A stretch of 64,000 nucleotides of DNA from Peptococcaceae bacterium (GCA_012839895.1 DUML01000013.1:1-64000); one strand, 5' to 3'; shown: positions 53,210-62,000, numbered from the stretch's first letter. Notes: generated by a model not told the origin, from the letters alone. A program made the numbers and translations.

Positions 53210-54987
53210 TGAAAAAGTTGCTTACAGGAAACGAGGCTATCGCCCGGGGTGCCTGGGAAGCCGGCGTAGTTGTCTGTACAGCCTACCCTGGAACTCCCAG
53301 CACGGAAATAACCGAAAATGCCGCAAAATACCCGGAAATGTACGCGGAATGGTCTCCTAATGAAAAAGTTGCTCTGGAAGTTGGGATTGGAGCTTCCATG
53401 GCCGGCGGACGAGCTTTAGTCGCCATGAAGCATGTGGGCGTGAATGTGGCGGCCGACCCACTTTTTACCGTAGCCTACACCGGTGTAAACGGCGGCCTAG
53501 TGTTGGTCTCTGCAGACGATCCCGGTATGCACAGTTCTCAAAATGAACAGGATAACCGCCATTTTGGCCGGGCTGCAAAAATCCCGGTAATAGAACCCTC
53601 CGACAGCCAAGAAGCTAAAGACTTTGTAAAACTCGCTTTTCAATTAAGCGAAGAATTTGATACACCGGTCATGCTAAGGATCACTACCCGGGTCGCTCAC
53701 TCCCAATCCTTAGTTAGCCTGGAAGAACGACAGGAGATCGGGCTTAAACCCTATGAGAAAAACCCTTCTAAATACGTTATGATGCCCGCTAACGCCCGCC
53801 GCCGCCATGTCCTGGTGGAAGACAGGCTAGCTAAACTTAAAGCCTATGCGGAAACTTCACCCCTTAACAGGATTGAATGGCGAGATACAAAGATAGGGGT
53901 AATAACGAACGGCGTAACTTACCAGTACGTGAAAGAAGTCTTAAAAAATGCTTCTATCCTTAAATTGGGCATGACTTTCCCCTTACCGGAAAACCTAATC
54001 CGGGAATTTGCCCAAAAAGTGGATAAGCTTTACGTTATCGAAGAATTAGAACCCTTTATTGAAGACCAGGTCAAGGCCTGGGGAATCCAAGCCCTTGGCA
54101 AAGATATCTTCCCGGTAATCGGCGAACTCCTGCCGGAAGTAATTGCAGAAAAGATGGCGACGGAAACAGACGGAAATTCGCCCACAGAAGCCAAGAAGCA
54201 AATTGAAGCAGCTCCCGGCGCCACCCAGGAGATACCCGTCCGTCCCCCGGTCTTATGTCCCGGTTGCCCTCACCGCGGCCTCTTCTACGTGCTTAACAAG
54301 CTGAAAGTCACAGTCGCCGGCGATATCGGCTGCTATACTTTAGGGAGCTTGCCTCCTCTAAGCGCTATGGATTCCACCATCTGCATGGGCGCCAGCATCG
54401 GCAACGCCATGGGCATGGAAAAAGCCCGGGGTAAAGAATTTGCCCGGAAGCTGGTAGCGGTAATCGGGGATTCCACCTTTATTCACTCCGGAATTACCGG
54501 GCTCATTAATACCGTCTACAATAAAGCTACCACCACGACAATTATCCTGGATAACCGCACGACCGGCATGACAGGCCACCAGGATAACCCCGCTACCGGC
54601 CTTACCCTGAAAGGGGAGCCCATCCAAGAAGTTGACCTGGTTCTCCTGGCTAAAGCAGTGGGTGTGCAAAGAGTCGCAGTCATCGATCCTTTTGACCTTA
54701 AGGAAACTGAACAGGTTATTAAAGAGGAGCTGGCTGCTGAAGAACCTTCGGTTATTATTGCCAAACGCAAATGCGCCTTAATTGAAAAAAATAAGGATAC
54801 AACTCCTTATTTTGTCCTGGAAGATGCCTGTATAGGCTGCATGCGCTGTATGAAACTGGGCTGCCCCTGTATTATTAAAGAAGGCAATAAAGTCCGGATT
54901 AATCCTACTCAATGTGTAGGTTGTGAACTTTGTGCCAAGGTTTGTACCAGCGGCGCTATTCAGAAAGGGGAGCAGTCCAATGGCTGA
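53209..54987 (+). CDS. iorA: Indolepyruvate:ferredoxin oxidoreductase, alpha subunit
   Basis: Oxygen-sensitive thiamine diphosphate and iron-sulfur enzyme that oxidatively decarboxylates aryl pyruvates from Trp, Phe and Tyr to aryl acetyl-CoA, reducing ferredoxin; it may also run in reverse. 592 residues: pyrimidine-binding domain (MKKLLTGNEAIARGAWEAGV; AYPGTPSTEI), linker, ThDP domain (CPGCPHRGLFYVL; GDIGCYTLGSLPPLSAMDS; IGDSTFIHSGITG) and two C-terminal 4Fe-4S clusters (CIGCMRCMKLGCPCI; CVGCELCAKVC). The ATG at 53209 has GGAGAGG upstream. Confidence 0.96.
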   Translation: MKKLLTGNEAIARGAWEAGVVVCTAYPGTPSTEITENAAKYPEMYAEWSPNEKVALEVGIGASMAGGRALVAMKHVGVNVAADPLFTVAYTGVNGGLVLVSADDPGMHSSQNEQDNRHFGRAAKIPVIEPSDSQEAKDFVKLAFQLSEEFDTPVMLRITTRVAHSQSLVSLEERQEIGLKPYEKNPSKYVMMPANARRRHVLVEDRLAKLKAYAETSPLNRIEWRDTKIGVITNGVTYQYVKEVLKNASILKLGMTFPLPENLIREFAQKVDKLYVIEELEPFIEDQVKAWGIQALGKDIFPVIGELLPEVIAEKMATETDGNSPTEAKKQIEAAPGATQEIPVRPPVLCPGCPHRGLFYVLNKLKVTVAGDIGCYTLGSLPPLSAMDSTICMGASIGNAMGMEKARGKEFARKLVAVIGDSTFIHSGITGLINTVYNKATTTTIILDNRTTGMTGHQDNPATGLTLKGEPIQEVDLVLLAKAVGVQRVAVIDPFDLKETEQVIKEELAAEEPSVIIAKRKCALIEKNKDTTPYFVLEDACIGCMRCMKLGCPCIIKEGNKVRINPTQCVGCELCAKVCTSGAIQKGEQSNG

Positions 54988-55561
54988 GAATATGAACGTC
55001 TTAATTGTCGGAGTAGGCGGGCAGGGTACAATACTCGCCAGCCGTGTTCTTTCCGGAGTAATCCAAAAAATAGGCTTAGATGTTAAAGTTTCGGAGATTC
55101 ACGGGATGGCACAGCGAGGCGGCAGTGTTGTCACCCAGGTCAGATATGGTAAAGAAGTAGCTTCGCCGATCATCCCTAAAGGTCAAGCAGATATTATCCT
55201 TGCTTTTGAAAAGCTGGAAGCTTTACGCTGGCTGCCTTATTTAAAGGAAGAAGGCAGCATCCTGATTAATGACCAACGCCTGGATCCCATGCCGGTCATT
55301 ATGGGGACTGCCCAGTACCCGGCAGATGCTTTGGACATTATCCGCAGCCGCTGCCGCAAAGTTATCGTGATTGATGCTCTTAAAATAGCCTTGGAGGCCG
55401 GAAACCCCAAGACGGTAAATGTGGTCCTCCTGGGACTCCTGGCCAAGTACCTTGACATCGAAAAAGAAATCTGGCTGGATGTCTTAAAGGAGACCGTGCC
55501 GGCTAAATTCCTGGAAGTAAATATCAAGGCTTTTGAGGCCGGCTTTGCTTCAACTGCCTAA
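54980..55561 (+). CDS. iorB: Indolepyruvate:ferredoxin oxidoreductase, beta subunit
   Basis: Gamma-domain partner of IorA, 193 residues: VLIVGVGGQGTILASRVLSG at the N-terminus and the conserved SEIHGMAQRGGSVVTQVRYG. The ATG at 54980 overlaps the iorA end by 8 bp with GGGGAGCAG upstream. No other subunit follows; the 3' end overlaps a convergent small ORF by 12 bp. Confidence 0.95.
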   Translation: MAENMNVLIVGVGGQGTILASRVLSGVIQKIGLDVKVSEIHGMAQRGGSVVTQVRYGKEVASPIIPKGQADIILAFEKLEALRWLPYLKEEGSILINDQRLDPMPVIMGTAQYPADALDIIRSRCRKVIVIDALKIALEAGNPKTVNVVLLGLLAKYLDIEKEIWLDVLKETVPAKFLEVNIKAFEAGFASTA

Positions 55562-55753
55562 CATTGCTTCAATTTGCTTTTTGGCCTTCTTATCAAGCAC
55601 TTCCCCGGTTAGGGCTTTGAAAATAAAACTTTCAATTTCCTGCCGGGGATAACTTTTGTGGATCAGGATAAGAATAGTCAGGATATCAAGAGCCATCAGT
55701 TCCCGGGCAATCAAATCCGCTAGATGAGGCTTATAAGGGATAATCAGCGCCAT
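55550..55753 (-). CDS. Small protein of unknown function
   Basis: A 67-residue ORF on the minus strand, tail-to-tail with iorB (12-bp overlap). Sequence opens MALIIPYKPHLADLIARELM and has a hydrophobic stretch (LDILTILILI). Its ATG overlaps the stop of a 34-residue ORF upstream. I do not recognise it. Mostly helical in appearance. Confidence 0.45.
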   Translation of the reverse strand: MALIIPYKPHLADLIARELMALDILTILILIHKSYPRQEIESFIFKALTGEVLDKKAKKQIEAMLGS

Positions 55754-55848
55754 TTAACCAGTTGGGTCAGGTCATTTGCCACCAAAGTCCTGGAGAATTC
55801 CTTCAGGTTGTCTTTCCTGGCAGCCAAAAGCTTTTCCCTGTCCAGCAA
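55744..55848 (-). CDS. 34-residue ORF upstream of the small protein
   Basis: A TTG with GGAGG about 8 bases upstream opens 34 codons (LDREKLLAARKDNLKEFSRT...), overlapping the next ATG by 10 bp. Strongly charged and helical. Together with the following gene it looks like a coupled pair of micro-proteins; no known family recognised. Confidence 0.35.
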   Translation of the reverse strand: MLDREKLLAARKDNLKEFSRTLVANDLTQLVKWR

Positions 55849-55860
55849 ATCTATCCCTCC

Positions 55861-56337
55861 CTAAAGCAGCTGATACAGGGCCTTTTCATAATCTTTAACA
55901 AAATAACGCTTGCCTTTTTGGATTACTTCATGGCCTTCCATCTCTAAGAGCAGCTTGTGCTGTTCTATCCCTCCGGGATATTTGGGATTTAGCTCCCCGC
56001 CTTTTTTCAGGGTACGCCAATAAGGGGTTATATCTTTACTCCCCAGGTTCTCCCGTTCCTAGGACGCATTAGCAACAAGATTAATAAAAATTCCGGCTGT
56101 CAGTTGACAAGTAAAATCGGCATTGTGAAGCTTGGCTAGGTAAGCTCTAATTTCATCATAAGTAATGAGCTTGCCAGCAGGAATTTTTTTCATTACCTCA
56201 TCATACTGCAGAGGAGCAGCAATCAGCATCCGGCCACAGCCAAAGCGCTTGGCCATTTTATTACTGGGGTCTATAAACTCCACTTTAGGCAAATCGCCAG
56301 GGGTGTGGAGTTTTTCGTTAAAAGTCTTTTTAGGCAT
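55861..56337 (-). pseudogene. MGMT-family (alkyltransferase-like) gene with amber stop
   Basis: A continuous frame of about 158 codons interrupted by a single TAG at 56061-56059. The first part opens MPKKTFNEKLHTPGDLPKVE and includes LITYDEIRAYLAKLHNADFT and AGIFINLVANAS; after the stop the same frame continues EREN and then DITPYWRTLKKGGELNPKYP to a TAG at 55863-55861. The two parts join without a gap as in MGMT-family proteins of Clostridia, which lack the PCHR methyl-acceptor site. GGAG precedes the ATG at 56337. A simple GAG-to-TAG change would explain it. TAG is also used as a normal stop nearby. Confidence 0.8.
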
Positions 56338-56503
56338 GACACTATCTCCTTCCAAACTATTGGACTACTTGATATTGGGCTAATTTAATATCGGGCTAAT
56401 TGGATTCCTGCGACTGCTCTATATTGTTATTGCCGTTTATCTGCTTTGTTTCTCTCGCTTTCCTACCTTTCCCGCTTTCCTACTTCTTCCGCTTCCTACA
56501 TTG

Positions 56504-56806
56504 TTACTTTGTACTTTCTTCTTCGACAGACGTTACCTTCAGGCCAAACCAATGAATAAAGCCACAGCGCTTGCAGGTTAACGTTGTGGCACCTTCATTC
56601 AGCCAATCCAGATCTAGAAACGTCAAGCCTCTGGTATTTAGTAAGGCTGTCCCTTTATCAAAACGGTCATAATTGCAGTGCAGGCAGGTTATTTGCTTAC
56701 CATCCTGTGATATGTACTGGAATCCTTTTTCCTTTTGCTCTAATTCCTTTAAATATTCTTCGCTTTTTTGTCTAAGCCTTTCCAGTTCTTCCTTGTTATA
56801 GTACAT
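56504..56806 (-). CDS. Small zinc-ribbon protein
   Basis: About 100 residues: a charged helical N-terminal third (MYYNKEELERLRQKSEEYLK) and two CxxC knuckles, ITCLHCNYDRF and LTCKRCGFIHWFG, about 37 residues apart, probably binding one zinc. The ATG at 56806 follows a purine-rich GGGGGGAAA; an ATG 16 codons upstream is possible. Function unknown. Confidence 0.7.
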   Translation of the reverse strand: MYYNKEELERLRQKSEEYLKELEQKEKGFQYISQDGKQITCLHCNYDRFDKGTALLNTRGLTFLDLDWLNEGATTLTCKRCGFIHWFGLKVTSVEEESTK

Positions 56807-56868
56807 TTCTTGATTTCCCCCCTTTGAACAGCAACTCAACATTTCTATGGTCATTCATCTTTGCTGTC

Positions 56869-57199
56869 CTATGTCCTAAAAATCAAGATGAAGATCTCCA
56901 GCCATTCCGCTTTTTGCAAAAAACTGCCTTCAACATTTTCCTCCATTCGTTCGAAAAGCTTTAAAGGAACAGCAAAGGAAAGAATATTTTATCAAAATGT
57001 AATTAGCTAAAACCAAAAAGGCCGCCAATTGATCAGGATAAGCCAGGAATACTATCACTTGCGGCTTTTCTTCGGGTGTTACTTTGGCTAAAGCTCCAGA
57101 AAGTGAAGACCCCCTGCCGGTTTTTCATCGGTCCATATTATTGCCACTAGGCGAATTTTGCAAACCAATGGCTTGGGCAATTTTGCTTTCTAAAGCAAT
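56869..57199 (-). pseudogene. Degraded DUF169 gene
   Basis: Three pieces of a DUF169 protein can be read on the minus strand in different frames. The N-terminus LESKIAQAIGLQNSP is followed, after a one-base insertion near 57150, by VAIIWTDEKPAGGLHF. After a deletion of most of the centre comes PEEKPQVIVFLAYPDQLAAF and LVLANY. In a third frame the C-terminus reads FAVPLKLFERMEENVEGSFL. GGAGG still precedes the old start region. At least two frameshifts and a large internal deletion make it non-functional. Confidence 0.75.
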
Positions 57200-57245
57200 C
57201 TACCTCCTAAAATTACCCAGCCCAGTTGGCGAAACATCTACCCGT

Positions 57246-57941
57246 TCATTCCTCTTGCAGGGCATAATCCACAGCCCCCAGTGCATGAATTACAGTGGTA
57301 TCAAACAAGGGAACCGGGGAATCCTTCGGCTTTACCAGCAAGCCAATCTCAGTGCACCCTAAAATAATCCCTTCTGCCCCTGCCTCCACTAAGTCTTTAA
57401 TAATCTCCTGCAGTTTAACCCGGGAATCTTCTTTAATAATCCCTAAACATAATTCCTGAAAGATTATTTTATTAACAATTTCCCTGGCTTCTTGCGGAGG
57501 AGTGAGTATTCTCAGACCTTTAGCTTCTAAACGGCCTTTGTAAAAATCTTCTTCCATCGTATAAATCGTACCCAACAGCCCGATTGTTTGTAAGCCTGCC
57601 TCCAGGACTTTTGCAGCCGTAAGGTCGGCAATATGCAGCAAAGGAATACCAATTCCGGCTTGTATCTGCTCCGCAACTTTATGCATAGTATTGGTACAGA
57701 TAAGGATAAAATCAGCTCCTGCTTTTTCCAGGCTTTGAGCGGCTTGCCTTAAAACCCTTCCGGACTCAGGCCACTCATTGTTCCTTTGGTAATTCTCGAT
57801 CTCGTCAAAATCAACGCTGTATAAAAGACACTTGGCAGAATGTAAGCCCCCAAGCCGGCGTTTGACTTCCTCATTAATAATTTGGTAATAAGTGACGGTT
57901 GATTCCCAGCTCATACCGCCAAGCAATCCTATTGTTTTCAT
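57246..57941 (-). CDS. Aspartate/glutamate racemase family protein
   Basis: A 231-residue PLP-independent racemase. Opens MKTIGLLGGMSWESTVTYYQ; catalytic cysteines in FILICTNTMHKVA (about 83) and IILGCTEIGLL (about 194). This subgroup includes broad amino acid racemases and ArsR-unrelated YgeA. GGAGG stands before the ATG. It is the first gene of the run leading to the DUF169 remnant. It could supply D-amino acids; substrate unknown. Confidence 0.9.
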   Translation of the reverse strand: MKTIGLLGGMSWESTVTYYQIINEEVKRRLGGLHSAKCLLYSVDFDEIENYQRNNEWPESGRVLRQAAQSLEKAGADFILICTNTMHKVAEQIQAGIGIPLLHIADLTAAKVLEAGLQTIGLLGTIYTMEEDFYKGRLEAKGLRILTPPQEAREIVNKIIFQELCLGIIKEDSRVKLQEIIKDLVEAGAEGIILGCTEIGLLVKPKDSPVPLFDTTVIHALGAVDYALQEE

Positions 57942-58041
57942 AGCTCCTCCGTAGTAAAAGTTTTATAATTTGTCTTTTTTAGCGGCCCTCTCCGGCCAAC
58001 CGGAGAAAATTACTTTCTTTTTCGCAATTATTTATAATCCT

Positions 58042-58572
58042 TTACCGGGTTCCCCCTTCTCCGTCTTTGCTGTTAACTCCCAGGGTTTTAATTGCTTTAA
58101 CCAAATTAATTAAACCTTGCGGGCTGAGAAAAATAATCAGTCCAACAATTAACTCTGTAATATTCCCCATTAAATAGGGCAAGGAACTGCGAAAAAGGCT
58201 AGGATTCTGAAGAGCGAACAGGCTAGTTAAGGTCGAGACTATTTGAGGGAGAGATCTTCCTACAAAATATAAACCAAGTACGGAAAACAGCACTCTCTGT
58301 AAGTCCTCAGCAGATATGCTAAAATCACCCATACCTGCAATATTCTCTCCCTTAGAGATAAAACCTGCTAGCTTTGGAGAAAAAAACCATAAAATAATTC
58401 CCATAAGAATATAGGCAATTAGGTTAGAAACATTTATAGCATAAGTAGTATCGGTCTGGGATGACGAAATCGCTTGAAGAGTCGCTACAGCGGCAAGCGC
58501 GCTAACCCCTTTGATTAATAAAAATACAGCGAGAAGTTTTACCGCCAAACCGGCAAGGTTATGTTTATTCAT
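58042..58572 (-). CDS. Membrane protein of unknown function
   Basis: A 176-residue protein with four hydrophobic segments: LAVKLLAVFLLIKGVSALAA, ISNLIAYILMGIILWFF-like, a weaker segment with FSVLGLYFVGRSLPQI, and ITELIVGLIIFLS. It ends in a charged tail. AAAGGAG precedes the ATG. No family recognised. Confidence 0.65.
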   Translation of the reverse strand: MNKHNLAGLAVKLLAVFLLIKGVSALAAVATLQAISSSQTDTTYAINVSNLIAYILMGIILWFFSPKLAGFISKGENIAGMGDFSISAEDLQRVLFSVLGLYFVGRSLPQIVSTLTSLFALQNPSLFRSSLPYLMGNITELIVGLIIFLSPQGLINLVKAIKTLGVNSKDGEGGTR

Positions 58573-58840
58573 AGCCCTTATTCTCCTTTAACTTTAGTAT
58601 TTAGCTTAGAATACCTGTCTATATTTTTTCTATTTCCTTTCTTAACTTTAGTGTTTTGGCAAGTTTCTTTCCTGCCTTTGCAACGAGTTTATACGCATCC
58701 AAACAGAACTGTCATCTTCCGAAAATACTTCAAAACAATAACACCTATCGAGAAAGGCTTTTACATCCGCTGTTACATTATAGAAATACTATATATGTAT
58801 ATATGAACAAATTTACATACATTCATTTTATTTTTTGATC

Positions 58841-59116
58841 CTATAAATTACCTGATGGATGTAAGTCAGTTACCGAAATAGGATACCACTTAAGACCTCC
58901 CTTTGTATTTCTGACAATTCCAACACTTAGTTTTTCACCCGAGTTATAGAATACAAGGATCCCTTCCTCAATTAATTCATAATGAAAAACCTCTGAACGT
59001 TCAACCTTCTCCCGGTTCAAAGTGTCATTCACTTCTTGCATGATACTTTGGCTATTACTGTACCCCGTAAGAGTTATTAAAATAATTAATACGGCCCAAA
59101 AAATACGCCTTTTCAT
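58841..59116 (-). CDS. Small exported protein of unknown function
   Basis: About 91 residues with an N-terminal signal (MKRRIFWAVLIILITLTGYS). The mature part has a helix with NREKVERSEVFHYELIEEG and ends GGLKWYPISVTDLHPSGNL. GGAGG is 7 bases before the ATG at 59116. The LTGY segment resembles a lipobox without the cysteine. Role unknown. Confidence 0.65.
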   Translation of the reverse strand: MKRRIFWAVLIILITLTGYSNSQSIMQEVNDTLNREKVERSEVFHYELIEEGILVFYNSGEKLSVGIVRNTKGGLKWYPISVTDLHPSGNL

Positions 59117-59212
59117 GAGACTCCTCCTTGCATTCCGCCCGAGTAGGCTTATCCAGATATCATTCTTCGTGTTCCCGAAGTCTGGTACAGCCAAAAGTGT
59201 ACTTACTCATAA

Positions 59213-59680
59213 TCATTGCATCCCTGAAATCTTTCCGACAGTCTCCTCAATGATTATCTTATATACCAAAACACGCTCAATTTCTTCATCCGTGAATTGA
59301 TACTGTTCTCCTCCGACTTCATAATGTTTGACTATTTGCCCTAATCCATATTTCTTCTCTTCGGGCTCATCCACTAATTCTGCCCTTCCATGAACAACTA
59401 CTGTCAAGTAGCGCGCAGTCCAATTGCATGGTTTTTCACTTTCAATTATGCTGACATCCTGCTCAAATTCTACGCAGACATTTTTATTTACCTTCAGTAT
59501 TTCTACTTTTTCTCCACTTTTAGCAGAGTGAAAATATATGTTTTTTCCGTCAAAACCGAAACATAGTGGAATTATGTAAGGGCGATCCCCTTTTACTAAG
59601 CCAACTCTGCAAACAGTTGCATTATTTATTACGCTATGTAAAGTTTCTATGTCGGATATTTGTTTATCTTTCCTTCTCAT
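59213..59680 (-). CDS. Pyridoxamine 5'-phosphate oxidase-like flavoprotein (NimA type)
   Basis: A 155-residue split-barrel FMN-binding protein related to nitroimidazole reductases: VCRVGLVKGDRPYIIPLCFG, FDGKNIYFHSAKSGEKVEIL and VCVEFEQDV, with a late YLTVVVHGRAELV. GAGGG precedes the ATG. Such proteins reduce small compounds in anaerobes; substrate unknown. Confidence 0.88.
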   Translation of the reverse strand: MRRKDKQISDIETLHSVINNATVCRVGLVKGDRPYIIPLCFGFDGKNIYFHSAKSGEKVEILKVNKNVCVEFEQDVSIIESEKPCNWTARYLTVVVHGRAELVDEPEEKKYGLGQIVKHYEVGGEQYQFTDEEIERVLVYKIIIEETVGKISGMQ

Positions 59681-59862
59681 GCATTTCCCTCTTTCTCAGA
59701 CCATGATTCACTTTTGATATATATTTAACTTCCTTGTTGTATTTGCGTTTCGAATTGTAATGCTTTGATATTGTTCTTTTAAATCATGCATAGAAATTTT
59801 TTTCCGCCAACATTTATTCCTCTGAGCAGCGCAATATATTTCATAATAAAACTCCAATTCAC

Positions 59863-60380
59863 TTCAAGTATTCTCTACCGGCAAGTGAAAACAAAATGTA
59901 CTTCCCTGGCCCAATTGGCTTTACGCCCAAATCCTGCCGTTATGCTTTTCAACAATTTGTTTACAAATATAAAGGCCATGTCCTATCCCTTTACTCTCGC
60001 TTCTGCCCGCTGCCGTAGGTTTTCCCTGATAAAACTGCTCAAAAATCCGCTCCAAATGGTCCGGAGCAATGCCGGGACCGGTATCCTGAACAGCAATAAG
60101 AACGCCGCTTCCGGATTTTTTTGGCGAAAACCTTCACCGAGCCCTCCCGGGTAAATTTGGCGGCATTGGCCGGCAAGTTCAGCAACACTTGGATCAGCAT
60201 ATTCTTATCCCCTGTAATTTCCGGCAAACCGGTTCAATATCCACCTGTACCGAAAGTCCGGCTTTTTCCATGACCGGCCGGGTGATGGCCATAAATTTGC
60301 CGGAACGCAAATCGAATTTGTTTAAGCCTCCGCCAAGGGTTCCAATCCATAAAGTTCCGAATTGATCCGCTGAACTTATT
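59863..60380 (-). pseudogene. Remnant of a propeller-type sensor histidine kinase
   Basis: On the minus strand the remnant starts with a two-component propeller blade (QFGTLWIGTLGGGLNKFD) joined directly to the end of a kinase. PVMEKAGLSVQVDIEP is followed, after a one-base loss near 60229, by PEITGDKNMLIQVLLNLPAN. An extra base in a run of seven T residues (60116-60122 on the plus strand) shifts the frame to GVLIAVQDTGPGIAPDHLER and then GIGHGLYICKQIVEKHNG. An in-frame TAA (59923-59921) interrupts before GQGSTFCFHLPV. The sensor body, HisKA and most of the rest are missing. Confidence 0.8.
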
Positions 60381-60848
60381 TAAAAATACTGCAAAAAAAG
60401 ATTCTCCATGTGATTGTTCGTGCAACGAACGACCAACATAAGTTTCAATTAAAGGAGGTCCGAAAGGCATCTCTCGATCCAAGTCATCAACATTTGAGGC
60501 AAAATTATAGAAACTTTCTGCCCTTAAGAAAAAGCCATTTCGAGGCATTTTTGTTCCTTTTACAACTCTCAGGTAATTATGCAAATCCGTTTGGGTGGCT
60601 CTGGAAGTAAAATTAAAATTCTTGGTTCCCCCTTCAGCATTGAATCCATAAGCAACGGCTATTGCTTCTAGAACCGTTGACTTTCCGGAACCATTTTCAC
60701 CGATGATAAATGTAACTTTAGGGTGAAATGATAATGACCGTAGCTCTCTTATTGCAGGCAAATTAAATGGGTATTCTGAAAATGACGGTACATTGTCTCT
60801 GTCTAATTCTATATATCTTATGTACTGTTCAAGGTTGCTTGATTTCAT
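60234..60848 (-). pseudogene. Truncated AAA ATPase fused to foreign tail
   Basis: The first ~158 residues match small OLD/RecF-like ATPases (COG3910 type): FHPKVTFIIGENGSGKSTVL Walker A (about 41-60) and the signature LHEQSHGESFFAVFLNKF. The Walker B (LDEPE) that should follow at once is absent. After about base 60374 the frame runs into the kinase remnant read in the wrong frame and stops at 60234. The protein cannot be a working ATPase. A deletion joining two genes is the simplest cause. Confidence 0.8.
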
Positions 60849-61068
60849 TAAATTATCTAAATTCTCCTCCTTAACTCTCCAATTGCTGTCAAAACTCTAA
60901 CTTAGTTGTTCTCTGACCCCGGCAGCCCCTTAGAAAATCTTGCTACTTATGATTCCTCTGTGTTGGCTTCCGTGACGTTAAACACGTCGCCTTCTACTTT
61001 CATCACGCTAACGAGGCTAAATGTGCTTTTGGCGGCACCAAATTAAAACTAAATTGTTTCCGCCCAGA

Positions 61069-61782
61069 TTAAATGCCTAACTTTCTTCTTCCCAATTTGA
61101 TTAAATCACTGTATGTGTCCCATATTTGACCAGTTAATTCATGGATGGTGTCTACGACTTTGTTGAAACGTTCCGGTTGCTCAAACGCCCATTCGGGAGG
61201 AACACTAACCATTTCACTATTTACTGGAAATGTATTGAAAGCAATTTCTTTCCTAAAATTTTCTATTAACTTATATAATTTAGATCTTAATCCTTCCAAA
61301 TCAACATCTAGAAATTCAAATTCCGGTTTCTGGCAAAGATGATAAAATTCATTTATTGGTTCTAGTCGAGAATATCGAAATGCAAACCCTGCAAAATTAT
61401 TATCCCTAATGAACTCCATTACTTCATCACTTTTTAATATCCTTTGAATTTCCAAAAACACCTTTTGGTCTAGTTCAAGATGATCCTCATTAGCTACAAT
61501 TCCCCCACTGGCTTTTACTTTCAAGTACCAATTATCCCTATGCTTCTTCAATTCCGACTCGCTATAAGCCATCCCATTTGGATACTTATGATTGTATGCC
61601 TTTATCTCGGCATGACAATCAAAACACAACGGAATACAGTTTTCGTATGTATCTTCTCCACCATCTTCCTTCTGAATAATATGATGTAGCACAATCTTCG
61701 ACCCACAAAATTTATGGCATAAACAACAATGCCTGCCAGAATCCACCAAGGCCCTTTCAGCAACATCTTTTGGAAAACTCAT
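61069..61782 (-). CDS. HNH endonuclease domain protein
   Basis: A 237-residue protein. The N-terminal ~70 residues form an HNH nuclease module with two cysteine pairs (CCLCHKFCG and PLCFDCHAE) and IVLHHIIQKEDGGED, then ENCIPLC. The C-terminal ~160 residues are helical and unknown (EPERFNKVVDTIHELTGQ-like). GGGGGAG precedes the ATG. It could be a defence or mobile-element nuclease; it stands alone in a gene-poor stretch. 61783-62000 and 60849-61068 hold short inverted repeats only. Confidence 0.82.
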   Translation of the reverse strand: MSFPKDVAERALVDSGRHCCLCHKFCGSKIVLHHIIQKEDGGEDTYENCIPLCFDCHAEIKAYNHKYPNGMAYSESELKKHRDNWYLKVKASGGIVANEDHLELDQKVFLEIQRILKSDEVMEFIRDNNFAGFAFRYSRLEPINEFYHLCQKPEFEFLDVDLEGLRSKLYKLIENFRKEIAFNTFPVNSEMVSVPPEWAFEQPERFNKVVDTIHELTGQIWDTYSDLIKLGRRKLGI

Positions 61783-62000
61783 GCTAATCTCCCCCAGAAT
61801 TTTACCTCATAAATAAAAATAAACAATACACCTTTATTTATAAATATCGTCTCATTTCGGCTATAATTTGAGAAGTTCAGCGACGTCTCAACTACTTGCA
61901 TCGTTCTCTCGTTGCGGGACTCCTCTGTTAGGCGTCGTGCGAGCCAGGCACTTCGATTGTGAAAAACCGAAACTTTCTTCAAACTCAAAACCCCATCGTA

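Noticed and set aside
60039-60227. Small independent ORF of 62 codons
   Set aside because: It is the middle frame piece of the kinase remnant, ending after the frameshift in the T7 run.
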